Assembly (NCBI GenBank): GCA_036345935.2
Contig: JADWOT020000003.1
Location: 19,982,509-20,046,508 of the forward strand
Length of the DNA: 64,000 bases
Direction: 5' to 3'
From: Taenia hydatigena
Taxonomy: Eukaryota; Platyhelminthes; Cestoda; Cyclophyllidea; Taeniidae
A model generated the notes under the pieces. It did no database searches. It was not told where the DNA came from and saw nothing but the letters and a program-made list of their open reading frames with translations. This document shows, piece after piece, positions 36,801-50,288 of this stretch. The number at the start of each line of letters is the position of its first letter. Positions within the stretch are counted from its first letter, which is position 1. Made by a program: the position numbers and the translations under genes.

Positions 36801-39417
36801 CTTGAGGTGACCACCTCGGTAGTATAAGTGTTGGTGTCATATGTTTCGATGGGAGTCTGGTAGTGCACTTGTTAGCAAACGTCTAGAACGGTTGGAGGAA
36901 CAGTCTATGCCGAATTATGGGATGCTTAGTGTCCCATTCCACTGGCATCCCATCCCCTTATCATTCTCTTTTCATTCACTCGAGTTTTCCCCTCCCTGTA
37001 ACCGGCAACGATTTGTGAAGGCCGCTGGAAGTGCGATTCTCTCTGTACCTTAGGTAATTCGTTTCTCCGGATCGGTGATGCAACGTATCCTTCTGAGTCT
37101 GGACGTGGTCCTCGACGTGCCACGCCTTCTGCGCACCAACCCGAGGGCCAAGCGATGGGAGCGGACACCACTGCGGGTTCGTCTGTGGACATCGCACTTG
37201 GAGAGTTGCAACCAGTTTGCTGAAGAACGCAAGCATCAACTCAAACGCACTTGGGAGGCCATGCAGGCCGCGATCCGCCCTGGCTCCAGTTCTGCCGATG
37301 CTCCGCTCTGTGGCATCTTCTGTGGCGACCTAAACATTCGTGATGTGGAGGTAGGTGCTGAGGAGTTAGTTCTAATGCCAATAATTCGATAACCTTACAA
37401 ATTGAGCTGAAATAACAGTGCTCGAAACGTTTGTGATTTTTTCATGCAATTAGGAAGAGGTGAAGACCCATTCTGATTTTTCTGAAATGGCATAACGGAT
37501 TGCATAATTTTTTGGGAAGAGTTTGCTGGGTACACCCTTTTTTCGATAATTGATGCAATGGCATTCATGTGAAAAAGATCTAGCTTTGCAAAGTGATTGT
37601 TCATTTCATACTAAACATGCGTCTCCTTGTCGATATCCAGCTATAGACGCATCTGGAATCGTAATCGTGAGACATGGTTATGGTTTAGCTTTCCTTGTAA
37701 CTATATCATCTAACAAATTATTGCTAAGTATTGACAGATCGCAGTGGTAACCAATATCGTGGTGTAAACCACCATTAAAGTTGATAGAAAATTGTTACCA
37801 CTGCCATCGAAATAGTTCTTCCCACACCAAATTAAACTCCGTTTTCACAGCATAACGCAAGGTCTGCTACTGGACGTGGATGCCTATCTTGCTTTTGGTC
37901 GGCATGTACTGATAAAGAAGAAAATGTGTTTGCATCGAGGATTGAAAACGATGTATGCAAATGCAAATTGTAATAAGTTGGGTTCTGGTACACTCCAGAC
38001 AGAACGAATTTCGATGTAAGTGTTCACTGTGCCTCTTTGCGGTCACTCGGATACTTACCGTAGGGAGTCAATGTGTGAAAGCAGATATTAGATGATCTTC
38101 AAGTCGCTTGACGCGTTTGGTACCAATTAATACGATTCACGAAAGTAGTTCCATTTTACGCACACAGACTTTATCAACGTTCAGAACTTGTGATCGAAAA
38201 AAATGGCCTTGTTGTCGCTTTTTTCGTAACCTTGTAGCGAACTAAGTTCTTCCCTAACGAATTGTCTAGGTGTCTGTAGCTCGTGATTTGCATTGTCATG
38301 ACAACCAAAAGACAACTGGAAAAGTTAAGAATTATTTTTGAACTTCAACTTGCAAACATTGGGGCGTATTTGGCTAATAAATGTCCTCCTAACCTCAGAA
38401 CTTAGCCATACTTGTGTTGAAATGAATTATTGAAGCAAGAATAAACTAGTCTTTTTGCACAGAATCCACAGACCTCTCGAAGGACCAGTGATTAGTATTT
38501 GCAATGAGGTAGTGGTTGTGTGAAGGGAATCTCGGTGGTCATTGAAGACGATGCTGGTAAGCTGATAGTGATTCTGATTTGTGGATTTTTGGTGCAAAAC
38601 GTTTGACAGTTTGTAAGGTTTACTGGTGAGGAGTCATCTTAAATGGATTAATGCGCTATTATATATTTTTGTCGCCAGAATCTACCTTCAGTTGGTGAAC
38701 ATGGTCATTCCTGGATTGTCTTTTGTGCTCTCAGCTGAAGTAAACTGATGAAATAAAAGATAGTCGAATGCCCATGCTAAAGATTCCAATTATTTTTAAG
38801 AGGTTTTATGCAACAAAGTCTGACGCCAGGGAAAAGAAATTGAAGAAACGCCTTTAATTTTGGGGTAAGGTGATGAATTGGAATTTAATTCAAAATTGAG
38901 TAAGCGTAAGTATTCACATTCCGGCTTACCAGTCAAATCAGATAGCAGTGCTCTGGATCGGTAGACGATATCGCCGCGTGTTGTATAACGCTTAGTGTAG
39001 TTTAACAAAGAGTGAAAATTAGAAAAATTCAGCTACAATGGGATGGTATAAGTCTCTCAATGAAATTCACGGATAAATTTTTGACAGTCATTTGTTTTTT
39101 AGATAGAGGAGCTGGGCGGACTACCGGAGGGGATGGTGGATGTGTGGCAGGTGTGTGGAGCTCGACCTGAGGCCAAAGCAACCTGGGATCCGCGGCGCAA
39201 TCCAAATCTTCAGCTAGACCATCCGCAATCGAGTGGTCCTCGAAGCCGTCCACCCGCCTGCGGTATGCGCTTCGATCGACTGCATTTACTAGGACATGGG
39301 CTGCGTCCGGTGGACTTCGAGCTGCGCGGCCTTGAACGAGTGCCAGGGCACTCCCATTTCCCCTCCGATCATTGGGCTATTTTGGGGCACTTTGACTTCG
39401 ATTTGCCTCCCACGTGA
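33805..39417 (+). CDS. TDP2: Tyrosyl-DNA phosphodiesterase 2, 6 exons
   Basis: Nuclear enzyme that removes 5'-tyrosyl adducts left by trapped topoisomerase 2, a Mg-dependent member of the endonuclease/exonuclease/phosphatase fold. Exons: 33805-33939, 34018-34070, 35192-35404, 35904-36084, 37054-37350 and 39103-39417. Total 1194 nt, 397 residues, all phases consistent. Domains: an N-terminal UBA-like helix bundle (CLNLCKSFSHLTNTNNALAM); an acidic linker containing VIDLTSDSDES (about residue 74); then the catalytic motifs LSWNIDGL (about 110), CLQEV (about 142), TSHLES (about 240), GDLNIRD (about 285) and the terminal SDHW (about 382) with the catalytic His. All expected active-site residues are present. 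It is somewhat longer than the human protein (about 362). Its ATG is preceded by an acceptor-like AG. Confidence 0.96.
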
Positions 39418-40974
39418 TCCTAAACATCCGATCAACCATTCGATTGATGTTGTGTTGAATTCAAGATTTTGAACGGATTGATATTAGTTTATTTCAAAGA
39501 CTTTTTTGCTGCATTTATTTCAGTTTTTAGTTGACTCAGAGATTTTGGCGTTAGTTAGACTCACGATGAGCGTAAATTTTGTTGGTAAAACAGATAAAAC
39601 ACTAGAAAAGTGAAGCACTGATCCGAGGGCATCAGGTATCTGGCGGTCGCTTCGCGGCCTAAAATCTTCCTTTTAAGTTTTTGTGGTACGATTCATTTAA
39701 AAACATGCGCTGAGGATCGCATAGAAGTTGCAAGCATTCTTACTGCACTCCGTGGGTTTTGGCATGACTTTATCTAAACGTTAAAACTTGTGCTTCATGT
39801 TAGGCTAGAGGTGAAAGGTCTTTAGCCATTCTTCAAACACAGGCGTACAAATTGGAATAAATACAGCGTTTAAGTGTTCTTGGGTTGTTACGCCCCCTCC
39901 GATGCCAAATCTGAACGTAAATCGGCTTGACAGATGCCAGAACATTAAAATTAGCATTTGAGAACTTTTTTCTGCGCGCACTTGTGTAAAGTGGTATGAA
40001 ATCGCTGGGGTAATGAATGTCAGCTCTTACGATCATTCTTTTAAATAATGGGGAAGTAAACCTGTGCTTGGATGTGTTGACTTTTGACTTTTGTTGACTT
40101 TTTCGATCACTATATTCGTTTCGCACCGTTTGCATTGTTTTGAATTCTGTTTATGCTTGTCCACCGTTCGCTTTCTCGTTGCCGAAAGTGCGAGTTTCTG
40201 TTTTTTTTATTGTGCCTTAAGGTATGATGTACGGCGGAGGGCAATTCACATCATAATCTAAATGCATCATTTGCTTTCTTTCATTCTGCCCTCTTACTAC
40301 AGCGTACTTGATGTGTAAAAATTTCACGTCAGCCAACACTTTTTAATTAAAATTTAATGCTGAAACAGATCTGGATCTGAGAGGCGGAACTTCCAGAAGA
40401 GCAAAGCACCTTAATAGGAACTTTAAACCCACCCAGAGCTGCGTAGGTCTACTCTTGATAGATTGCCCCAACTACGATTGGATGGAGGTGGGTGGGTGAA
40501 TAAATGAGTACGGCCAAATAAATGAGGGGGAGGTAACGATTGCATCAAGATAGGATGTGGTTACTAAAAGCTTCCATCATAATGAAAAAATCTGACTTTC
40601 TACTACTGTCTACAGGAAAGAGGACTAAACCGTTGTTTTGTCATTTCACAGGAGGAGTCTTTAGCTAACAAGTGGACAAACAAGAATCTGTTTGCTGTCG
40701 AATTGACGAGGAAAAGAAGGCGTGGTTGCAGTTATTCTTGAAACAAGGAAAACATCGATGAACAATATACGCCCTACTTTTATCAGTGAGTTTATCATAA
40801 TGACACCAAATTGAAAACAAAAAATAAGAATGTGCGTAAATTAACAAGAAAATTTGTGCAAAAGCGCTACAAAGTTTTTCCAGATTCCCTTGCTTTGCAC
40901 AATCAGACTTTCATCTGAACTAAATTCATGCAGCCCTCCAAAAAAACTTCTCTGAAGACGAACGCAGGCATTAC

Positions 40975-41100
40975 TCGGGTAAAATATGCATTTTTGGCCG
41001 ACGAAAGGACTTTGGAGCTACTGGCATTAGCTCGAAGGCTGACTCACCTGACTTTACCAAAATCGAGAGCTAAGCAAACAATTAACGCATTGCAATGTCC
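40975..41100 (+). repeat. SINE-like dispersed repeat, copy 3
   Basis: It shares ctactggcatta and the exact block tttaccaaaatcgagagcta with the copy at about 57.8 kb, and starts with the actcgggtaaaatatg family motif. Confidence 0.65.
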
Positions 41101-41326
41101 CCTCTCCCCTTTTAAGCGTCGTTTCCTTGTTCCCCTTGGTCGACCTCCAGAGTCAGCCATCATAACATGGTCGGTACTGCATGAAAAACACCCACATTGT
41201 ACTTCCATACAACTGAGGAGGTGCTTGACCGCAGCGTCGCTGATCCTTTCTTGGGAATTCTACTGAACCTGCGGGTTTGTCCTGTGTGAGGACCTGTATT
41301 GAAGGGATGAGAGCATGTGTCCACCA

Positions 41327-41640
41327 CTAGACGTAAGCGCATCGACCCAAAAGCAGTCGTGTAACACGATGGGTAACAGGGTTTACCATCGATTCTTCCT
41401 TGCCTCTGTTCTCACTTGAATGCTGCCCTACCATGTCTACCTGAGGTCTATCCATCTGGTGGAGAGGTGGAGGAGGCAGCTGGTGCTTGATTAATTGTGA
41501 TCTATATGTAGGCGCGGTAGACAGCTCCGTAACGAACTTTTGGAGCGATTCACAGCTAATGTTAATTTTATTGTTAATAGCTTTCCTGCAGGCAGCGAGA
41601 TCGGATCGACTGTCGAAGGTAGAGGTCCCCATGTTCCTTC
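41327..41640 (-). pseudogene. Retroelement-like coding remnant (copy 1)
   Basis: The minus frame 41327-41632 gives 101 codons without a stop (GTSTFDSRSDLAACRKAINN, then a Pro-rich stretch). The 5' part of this frame corresponds to a diverged repeat at 46088-46175, where a frameshift breaks it. Recurrence of a translated segment suggests a fragment of a dispersed element's ORF. The protein family is not recognised. Confidence 0.35.
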
Positions 41641-43189
41641 TGTTAGGAGTCGTCAGCTATTTCCCCATCTGCAGTGCAAGCACTTCTTTCGCCCCACTAA
41701 GGTCTATAGCTTAGCAGTAGAAATCATCATAAATGCCCTTTTAGACCGAGTTTTCTTTCCTCTGCCACCAATTGTGCGCCTCGAGGCTTCATTGAAGAAA
41801 AAAGAAGGATTAGTGCTCGAAGTGAGTACGTATTGGCGAAGAGGTTAAGGTTACTATCATGGCCGAAAGGCCAGTCCGCCCACAATAGCAAAGACCAAAA
41901 CCGAGAATTGAATAAAAAATCAACGTATTGTGCTTGCTTTTGCAATGATAGTGGAAGTGACATGGCTGGCAGATTTTATTAAAAAAATTGTAAATGCAGC
42001 TAATAAACCCACCTTTGATTAAAAGTAAGCAGTCGTGAAGTGACACTTACAAAAGATACGATGAGGCGAACTATCATGTAGTCGTCTATCGAGCAGATTT
42101 GTTTTGTATATGGTCAAAGGAGAGGAAATATAGTGACAGCTGAGTTGCTTAATGCTGAGAGTTGTTAACAGGCGTCATCGGATCTTAATCAGGATGTTCT
42201 CAGAGTTGTGCCTAATTTTATGATTACATGAGCTTTAATTGCCTGAGCGACAATAAAAGGAGGCCGTTTAGGCCTGAGAAGGTGAGATTTAAATGAATGC
42301 CTTCGACAACAGCTACTGTTAATTGTCCAACTGGCAGGGCTACCCATCGAAACCCATTAAGGCAGACAGATTACGTGTTGAGAATGAGGTTCAGGTGTTC
42401 GTGCAAATGCGGCTTAGCATGTCGCACCTCAAGACATGGCCTGTATTGTTTACTTGGCAATGCACTCTAGCATGGCATTAGCAACAAGTCCCGCAGAGGG
42501 ATACACCGTGAGAGTGGGAGGCCAGCGATGTTTTTTTTATCTTTTACTTTCCCCATCTCTTTAAATATTCACAAAGTCTACCCAGAAGTCTTCATTTGGA
42601 ATTCAAATAAATTCTTTCACCATTTGTTGGATGGAATATTTGGCATTTTGGAGCTCAAAATTTCTGTACACGTTGACTATTACAAACCTCAGCCTTAGAA
42701 AGAAGTATCAACTCTAGAATTAGAATGGCTTAGGTAATAGGAGTTATTTCTAGGAGAAGATAGACATCCTAAAAGCATTGGTGAAAATATGGACGAGTTT
42801 ACCACACTTTCACGTTCGAAGCAGCTCCAGCCATAATTTGAACAACAGGACTTGTGGACCATGCATGACCCGAATTCATCACCACTGCATTTGCCCCAGA
42901 AAGGCGCAACGACAGTATTTCCGGACCCAAATTACCCTTCTTGCCAAGTGCTCACTCCGTTTCTGCTATTTGCTACCAGTAGGTGGAGATATTGTGAATA
43001 TACTGAACAGAGCTAGTATTAAAGGGCTGCCTGAAACTAAAATTAATGCGTCGAATTTGAAAGGTAATTAGTAGGAATGGAGGTGAATGAACGAGACGAT
43101 TTGACGTTCATTAGGTTAACCAATATTATTTGGTGTAAGAAAAGTGTTTAATCCAAAATGGGATGTTAAATTTAACTGAAATGCCATTC

Positions 43190-43760
43190 TCGTGTTGCAA
43201 TAGAAGAAAGCAGGCACTGCGTTCGTGATCCCACGAGTAGTAACAGCCAGTCCAGTCCGGTGCAGTCCAACACTATTTGGAGGATGTCTCAACGAATGCG
43301 TAAGATTCGCCACTGTTTGCATGAGGACGGCATCCTCAGTTCCTCAGCATCTATCGGTGGGTATCTCGACTGTCGTGGTGCATTTTGAGTGTGCAGCAAA
43401 GCAGGCATCGCTCAGTGAAGAACCGAATTCAGGACGCCTAAATGGCAAGCAACTAGCTATGCGAGCGAGTACAATGTGACATTCATTCTTCCATGAAGAT
43501 GGACGACATGGTAATTCGTGTAGACTCGCGCTTTTGAGACGTTAGCATACTCTGGGTGAGAAAACTACCTACCAAGTCGACTATCACAAGGTGGCAGATC
43601 TTCTTTCGTTTAAGCTTTGGGCGCAGCGAGCGGCGAGACACTGGTGCATGGATAGGAATGAAGCAGGACACTAGGTGCAAAGTGAACACAAGTAAATTAT
43701 TCGCCTCTATTCAGTGCTGTAAACACGAAATTTCGGTTTCACCCGAGCGCCTCTAGCATC
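43190..43760 (-). repeat. Dispersed repeat with near-identical core, copy B
   Basis: Inverted counterpart of 31703-32265. Bases about 43485-43693 are nearly identical to the other copy in reverse complement. The flank 43190-43480 is recognisable but diverged, with about 50 bp extra (around 43350-43420). Confidence 0.85.
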
Positions 43761-45515
43761 AGTATCCATTCCTCGATGATTGAAACCTGCAGTGTGTATA
43801 AATTTTGCTTTGCTCCTCTAGATTATGCTCCGAATTTGCAAATGTCATGGGGATAAGTGACTGGGATACATGGGGATTACTTGCACTCAGGCGTTTCTTG
43901 TGAACTTGAACAGTCATTCAAACCCTTCCTCCTTCATCTCTCCATTTTCGTACAACCGAGACTCACCAGGGAATGGATATTGAGTGCCTCATAGACGATG
44001 GGTCGCCATTTATGCCTCATCTGAGTTTGCTTCTATGAGTTCGTAAGCCTTCGTCAATCGCGAAGAAAGCTTTAACTATCCTTTTCATTGAACGTCTTAC
44101 TTTCCTTTTGGCTACATTCCAAAGGGTGGGTTTTGGGAGAATGAGTTCATTTATGTAAGGACCCTTGTTAGCAAGCAGGGTCACGCTATTTAAACTTAAG
44201 TCATTTTAAGAGGCAGCAACAATTCTGAATTGCCTAGGATATGAACACCCAAAAGAAGTGCTTAGATCATTATTTTAAATTAAAATTTCGCTTAGTGGAT
44301 TATTTCGAATCAATCAAAAAACAATATGAAATTAGACTGCTAACCCTTGAGTCGAGGCTAAAGTTATGCATCAAAGTTCGCTTCACGGACGGGGTGTATT
44401 CAGGCTGTGACGCCTCGAGTCGTCTCTGAAGGCATACTCGTGCATACGAAGGTTCATGGATAACCCACAAAGTGAAAGACAGGATGCAGGCATGGCCGCC
44501 ATGCCGTGACACCAAACTGGCGACTCGAATCGCAGACAGAAGAGCCTACATGGCTAAACATGCAGTCAAGCCAAATATCGTCCTAGCTCAATGCGCCAGT
44601 TTATGTAATCCAAAATTCATGGAATTCATGGTGAATTACAGTCATCAACTTTTGTGACATCTACCATTTGATTAACTTTATTTCAACAATACCCGTTTTA
44701 CCCAACCGAAGTTGCAGGAAGCCTTTCACCTCACGAGTTGGTGTCCTTGAGGCAAGTTGCATTCATCCCAATTCATAAAACAGCCACTTCATCCAGGAGT
44801 AATCGCACTTTCTCCTGAATTATTATGACTTGCTTCATTTGACAAATGAATGCCAAATTAATGTGCGTTTTGCTGTGAAATCGTCTAAATTTATAAAGCG
44901 GGCGTGACATTTAACAAGTTGCCAAAGCGGAATAAAGGGTTCGATGAAGTCACGTATATTCATACGTTTGAGCGCAGCTGCTAAAATCTAGTCTGGAATG
45001 CTGGGGACTGGAAAGTGAAATACCCAATCGCCTATACGGATAATATATTGTTAAAAGACGTCTGCCTATCTTGTTTGGTTGCTCTAATCCGGTCATAAAT
45101 AAGCGGCTGGGTGAGAACGTCTTCTCTTCTTTATGATAAAACTTAATCCCCAGGCGCTCCATTTAGCCAGACATTGAGGAAGACATTGCAGCGCGCAAAG
45201 TGGCGGTGGAATCTTTTTCTTAAGTAAGTGGGATACTTTTTAAAACTCTGAAAAAAAATATTTGGCTTTTGGGCGCCTAATTATATGATTATGAAATTGA
45301 ACTTAAGAGGTAGCGCTTTCGCAATTTGATTCCTTCGCAAGCACATCAGATTCTGCAGTCATTGCCTCCTCCTTGGTCGAGATACACTTACCTACACCCA
45401 TGTAACTCCACCTGCTAAATTTGTGTTCGTATATGCATGTGGAATATTAATGACATCTTCACAAATGTAAATCACTACCACTGGAGTGGAAATAGACAAA
45501 GACGAAAGGAAAGGA

Positions 45516-45610
45516 CGTAATAGTAGGGCAAAATTTGCATTGGGCTAAGGAACTAGCAGCGTGGTCTGGATGCCATACCAGAATGCGGAAGAGCAATAGC
45601 CGTGCCTTTC
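45516..45610 (+). repeat. SINE-like dispersed repeat, copy 4
   Basis: One of the clearer copies: agtagggcaaaatttgcatt, then ggtctggatgccata, then gaagagcaatagccgtg. Confidence 0.65.
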
Positions 45611-46087
45611 AGTGTTCCCTTAACCTAAATGAAAATGTGAATAATTAGTCATCTGAGCGTCATCTCCGACACTTCCGTGAGTCAATGTAGTCAGTGTTGT
45701 AAGAAAAACACCAATCGGCCCAATATGCCAGCCATCACCGTAACGTTACTAATCCCTCTTAGCGATTCTACGGAGTTCGGAGTTTCTGACTGTTTGGGAG
45801 GTGTATTCAGGGAGAGGCGAAGGTGAATGTTATCATGTATGCCCGTTGCCAGTTATAAGAGAAATGACTCAAATGAGGACTCATTCATTTTATAAAATGC
45901 AGCTTAAAATAAATTCTTGGGTTTTGCGTTTTATCATCCTTACCGCTTCATTCTCACTACATTGTTGCCAACTATATCAATCTGGGGTGTGTTCGGTAAG
46001 TAGGAGGTATCGTGTGTTCATCCCATTGGCATCTACATGCATATACAATTGACATCTCAAAAACTAACTTTTACAGTATGTCACGAC

Positions 46088-46175
46088 TAGCGTTAGTTCT
46101 GTCATTAATAGCCTTCCTGCAGGTCAGGAGCTGCGGTGGATGTCGAAGGTAGACGTCCCTTTCAGCCCTTCTATC
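46088..46175 (+). repeat. Second copy of the 41.5-kb retroelement-like segment
   Basis: It aligns with 41553-41640 through taatagccttcctgcagg and tgtcgaaggtagacgtccc, with substitutions and a small length difference. Confidence 0.65.
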
Positions 46176-46292
46176 ATCACGTTGAAGTTAAGCATTCAGA
46201 AATCGAAACCAGAGTGGACGTCCCATCGAGCGCGGTTTGCTCTCCGCAGTCACCGATATAACGATCAGACACTTTCCAAAAGGCAAAGGAGG

Positions 46293-46440
46293 ATAGAATG
46301 CGCGGGTGAAATATGTATTGTCGGCGTATATGTGGGCTAAAAGGCAACCAGCATGGCTCGGATGCCACGCCGCTAGGGTGGAAGTACAGTGGCTGCGTAA
46401 GGAAATTAATTACCAAAGCAAAGTACTACAACAGAGTTTG
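46293..46440 (+). repeat. SINE-like dispersed repeat, copy 5
   Basis: It contains gggtgaaatatgtattg, ccagcatggctcggatgcca, cgccgctagggtggaagtac and caaagcaaagtactaca. The last block is shared with copy 2. Confidence 0.65.
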
Positions 46441-48993
46441 AAAGAAGCGCCTTTCTAAAGCACGCTTTTTTGAGTTAAGTTACCTAGTTGTCTGCCCCAA
46501 TGGGTTGGACATTGAGCCTGAGTTATACCCGGATTAAGGGTGCGATGCTGTTGTAAAATCTCAACCAGCTTAGGAAAATTTTCCCACTGACGTTGTCAAC
46601 TGAACATGTGGGTGGACGAAGCAAACCACAGAAATTTACACCTACCAGCTCATCTAAGTGCTGGATGAGAGATTACCAAAATAACTCACAATGAACAAAA
46701 TGTAACGATATTATCAGTAGGAGGATTCTCAAAAGAGATAAGGGGAGAAGAACAATGCCTCTTATCATTACGAAACAACTCTGATCCAAACAAAAACATA
46801 TTTAAAAGGGTTTAATGAGAAGCAATGCTCTGTGGGAGTGGAGTCTAATTAGCAGTCGTAGAGGCTAATAGGTCCATCCTGGAGCAGATTAAATTTGCAT
46901 GCAGCATCTATAATGGAGGAGTTAATCTGCAATGCTTATTTTCTATAAATGCACATCGTAGGCCAGAGACGGGAGGACAATTTCAACCTAATCGTAAAGC
47001 AGCAGTCGACACATGCTCGTTCTGGACTCTCTGACATATTTGTTCTATGGCGACCCCCACCAGGCAGTAAAGATGTCTAGAAGCATCCAGCCTTCTAACA
47101 GTAAGGGCGGAGGAAGGGAAGAGGAGAAAAGGAAGAACCGTCTACATGGCCTCTTCATTACGACAATGAAAACACTAAAGTATTTAAGAAACTAATTATC
47201 ATGCGGATTTAGGTACTACGCATCTTTTTTTGTCCTTCGCTCTCCACTTAATTGTTTGATCACAAGATTTTGATAAGTGAGGACTCACTTATCTGCAAAA
47301 AATGCTACGATGTGGGCTAACGTTGTAAATAAAGTGGCAATTATGTCGGTTTTTCACCCAGAATTAACAAAGCCCTTGACCAATGCCAGGGTTGTTGCGT
47401 ATAGCCTTCCACTTTATTACCACAATCGTCAATTAAAAAAACTTTTCACTGGTGGCTTGTTTTAAGTGCGACCACCTAGCCGTGGTGCATAAATTATTCA
47501 AGCGACTGTGGTATAGTCATGATTTAAATGGAAATATAATTAAGATTATCCACATCTACGGGGCAGGAAGTTTTTTCTGTGGGCAAAATACCTTCATAAT
47601 GGCAATTTTAATAGAAAAATTCATTGTTTATGGTTAATTTGAGTACTTGAATAGAACTCCACTGGTTTTTTAATTAAATTCATTTAGTTTCCTCAGTTAA
47701 AGGACCTTAAAATTTAGAAAAAAATATTCCCTAATTCAACGTTTTTCTAGCGAATGAGGAATTAAGGTGGATTTGTTTACTAATTGAGGAATTCATTTAT
47801 CAGCGTGATGAGAAGAATGCAGCTACTAAACCGTTAGGGATGACAAATTTCCCTCACGATTGTCCATCACCCACAAACTTTACAATTTCAGCAGTTTCCA
47901 GTCCGTCCTTCATGGAGTAGGAAATGTGCTGAGGATGGGGATCTTATCGAAACGATTTCACTTACTCCCAAGCAGCATTTGATTGTCACAAAAAACTTCA
48001 ACCGAGCGAGAGATGGGCAGCGGAAAGAAGAATTTGACTAAATTTTACTGCATGATAGGCAGTGAACCACTGTGCTGAGGCATTTAAAACGTACGGGCGA
48101 TGTCAAAATTTGCAGCATCACGGTAGAACCATGTGATGGGAAAAATGACACTGTCTGTCGGAACACTTGGCATAAAATCTAACGCACCAGATGTCGAAAT
48201 AATTTATTGGAGGGCTGGGAGGAGTTCAAGGCACTGTTGACCTTCTGTTTAAAATCGACACAGTCCCCATCTGTGCCCGGATCGCTTGCCTGAACGTTGC
48301 GTTATTTCTCCCTAAATAACTTGTATCTTCAATTAGGCCGACCTTAAACTGCATAACATGCCGAATTGGCATAGAAAATACCAATTATTTAAGCCACAAG
48401 TATGATTACCAGCCTCTTCTTGATTATCTTATGCAAGATTTCATCACTGCATCACATTTGTTCATTCTCTTTCTTTTTATCCGCGTGTACCTGCACGTAA
48501 AAAAACACCAAACCTGCTTCTGCAATTGTTGACGTCGGGTCTCTATTCATAGCATACCTAAAGCTTCTTATCCGACTGTCTATTAGTTTTGAATGCATTG
48601 CAATTTAACTCATTCTCTTCGCATTGCAAGTCCTAATTTGATAGAAAAGGAAGGGATACATCATTTGTCAATCGCTGAAACAATTAATGTTACGATTAAG
48701 GTATCACAAAACAGTAGCCATGGCCATATCCATGCATGAAGACACCCGCTCTGGACGCATACTTGTGCACATGCACCCTCATTCACGACATCCTTTGTAA
48801 GCAGAAGCCTCTTGATCAAAGGTAAAGATTGCAGGCGCGTTGATTGGTCCAGGCGTTGGTTAATTGTCCAATAAGGTAAATTTATTTGATAAACCAAACA
48901 GGACAGGGGCGAGAGGAAGGTGTAATGCTGCTACCACCAGCCTGCCCACCTCCCCTCCTCCGCGCAACATCCGTCAGCATCATTACTACTGCC

Positions 48994-49017
48994 ATCACCA
49001 CCACCACCACCACCACA
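48994..49017 (+). repeat. CAC trinucleotide microsatellite
   Basis: Near-perfect run of CAC/CCA units. The frame through it would encode poly-His but has no supporting gene. Confidence 0.9.
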
Positions 49018-50268
49018 GCTATCGCATTCGAAGGCTCTTGTTCTTCAATGAAATAGCAGCAAGTCGAACAACAGCATCACACGCCTAACTCGCTCGACCA
49101 AAGAGCTGTACTGAGAATACTTCATAGCCTTTTTAAAGTCGCGCCGGTTAGGTGGGGCACAAATCAGGCAAAGCGGTGGTTTAATGGGAGTTTCACGGAC
49201 AAAAGAAAATCCCATCTCAAACGTGCTGGTAGGTTTCATGAAATTTTCATTTCTTTCAAAAGGCGGAGCTGCCACATTTTATCACATAATACTCAAGCTA
49301 GTCCACGAACTTCCCTCCTCATGATAGACTTCATACTAAAAATGAAACGATCTCCATAAAGTTCCATTGAAACCTTATTGTTCAAAGCAGTAAAGCATTG
49401 AATGTAACTGTGTTAATTCACCATTTTTGACGTATCCTTTTTAAGTTGGATGCAAGGCGAAATAACAATTCAATTTTTAGTAGTGGATTCAAAAGACTTG
49501 CTAAGAATAGATGTTTTCATAATCAACCTCAACTTTTCGCCAGCTGAGTATCACCAAGGCCTGGAGGCATAGCGTTCTACGCATGCTACGCTGTTATGGA
49601 GTGCATTCCATTTTGGACAAACAATTTTTACGGCGCTTTGTTTTAGCCGCGTCCTAAAAATTCCATTTAATACCACCCAACGACACCAAGTAAATATGCA
49701 TCAGTCGATTGCATTTTCAAAATGTTGAGGTTTAAAAGTCCAATCAAGGTAAAGACAGATGAGTGAATTCGGAGTGAAACTAACTGATAAGATCTGACGC
49801 AAAGGCGCATGCCTTGAATACTGAGCTTTTGCAATCACTGTTGGGTGCTTTTTATGCATTTAGTCGAAACTGAAAATGGTGATGAGAAAGTATAATTAGC
49901 TCGAGATCCAGTTTCAAACCTCCAATGCACGTTTTGCTGACCTTGCAATGAAAAGCGCAAGTAGCTACTCTGCCTCAAAATCGTTTTACTCGGATGTAGA
50001 CACAGCTAATAATTGCATACAAAACTAAGTGGACGCCTTCCACAAAATTTAAAATATTTCTTTTCTAAGTAGATACAGAGTTTATGGTATTCATTAGTCA
50101 AACCAAGCACAATCCATAAGAAAACAGCAGGTCCGGAATAAGTTTTCAATGTTTTATTACGCCCCAAATGCGGTTTTTGATGAGGGCCACATCGGTGAAG
50201 TCAATCCAAGCAGAAGTGACTAGTAGAGTTGTCTGCTGGTGAGTAAGGATGAGGAGTGTGTACCTTCC

Positions 50269-50288
50269 AGATGAGGTGGCTACGGTGA
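50269..50288 (+). promoter_or_regulatory. Candidate SCYL2 5' acceptor followed by a five-codon upstream ORF
   Basis: The acceptor-like taccttccag ends at 50270 and is followed at once by ATG AGG TGG CTA CGG TGA (50271-50288), six bases before the SCYL2 ATG. If the acceptor is used, the transcript's first AUG would start this short uORF. Confidence 0.35.

Larger units (their letters stand above)
39418..50268. other. 11-kb gene-free region with dispersed repeats
   Basis: No exon chain with splice-consistent, protein-like frames was found on either strand. The region holds SINE-like copies (about 40975, 45516 and 46293), the second copy of the long repeat (43190-43760), a repeat pair with retroelement-like coding character (41553-41640 and 46088-46175) and a CAC microsatellite. 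Isolated frames such as 40928-41266 plus or 49045-49275 minus have no family features. It should also contain the TDP2 3' UTR and the SCYL2 promoter. Confidence 0.6.

Noticed and set aside
37853..38019. Exon-like 55-codon frame after a good acceptor in TDP2 intron 5
   Set aside because: It ends in a stop, is not needed between the conserved TDP2 exons (which join in phase without it), and resembles nothing known.
43556..43756. 66-codon frame repeated at 31703-31903 with the same translation
   Set aside because: The shared translation follows from the near-identical repeat core. Both strands are open there, so a protein is not shown.
48864..49088. 74-codon frame with a poly-His run
   Set aside because: It is generated by the CAC microsatellite, with no coding signal outside it.
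49045..49275. 76-codon minus frame with fairly protein-like composition
   Set aside because: It begins with a non-ATG codon, has no splice partners and no recognised family. It may be a repeat remnant.
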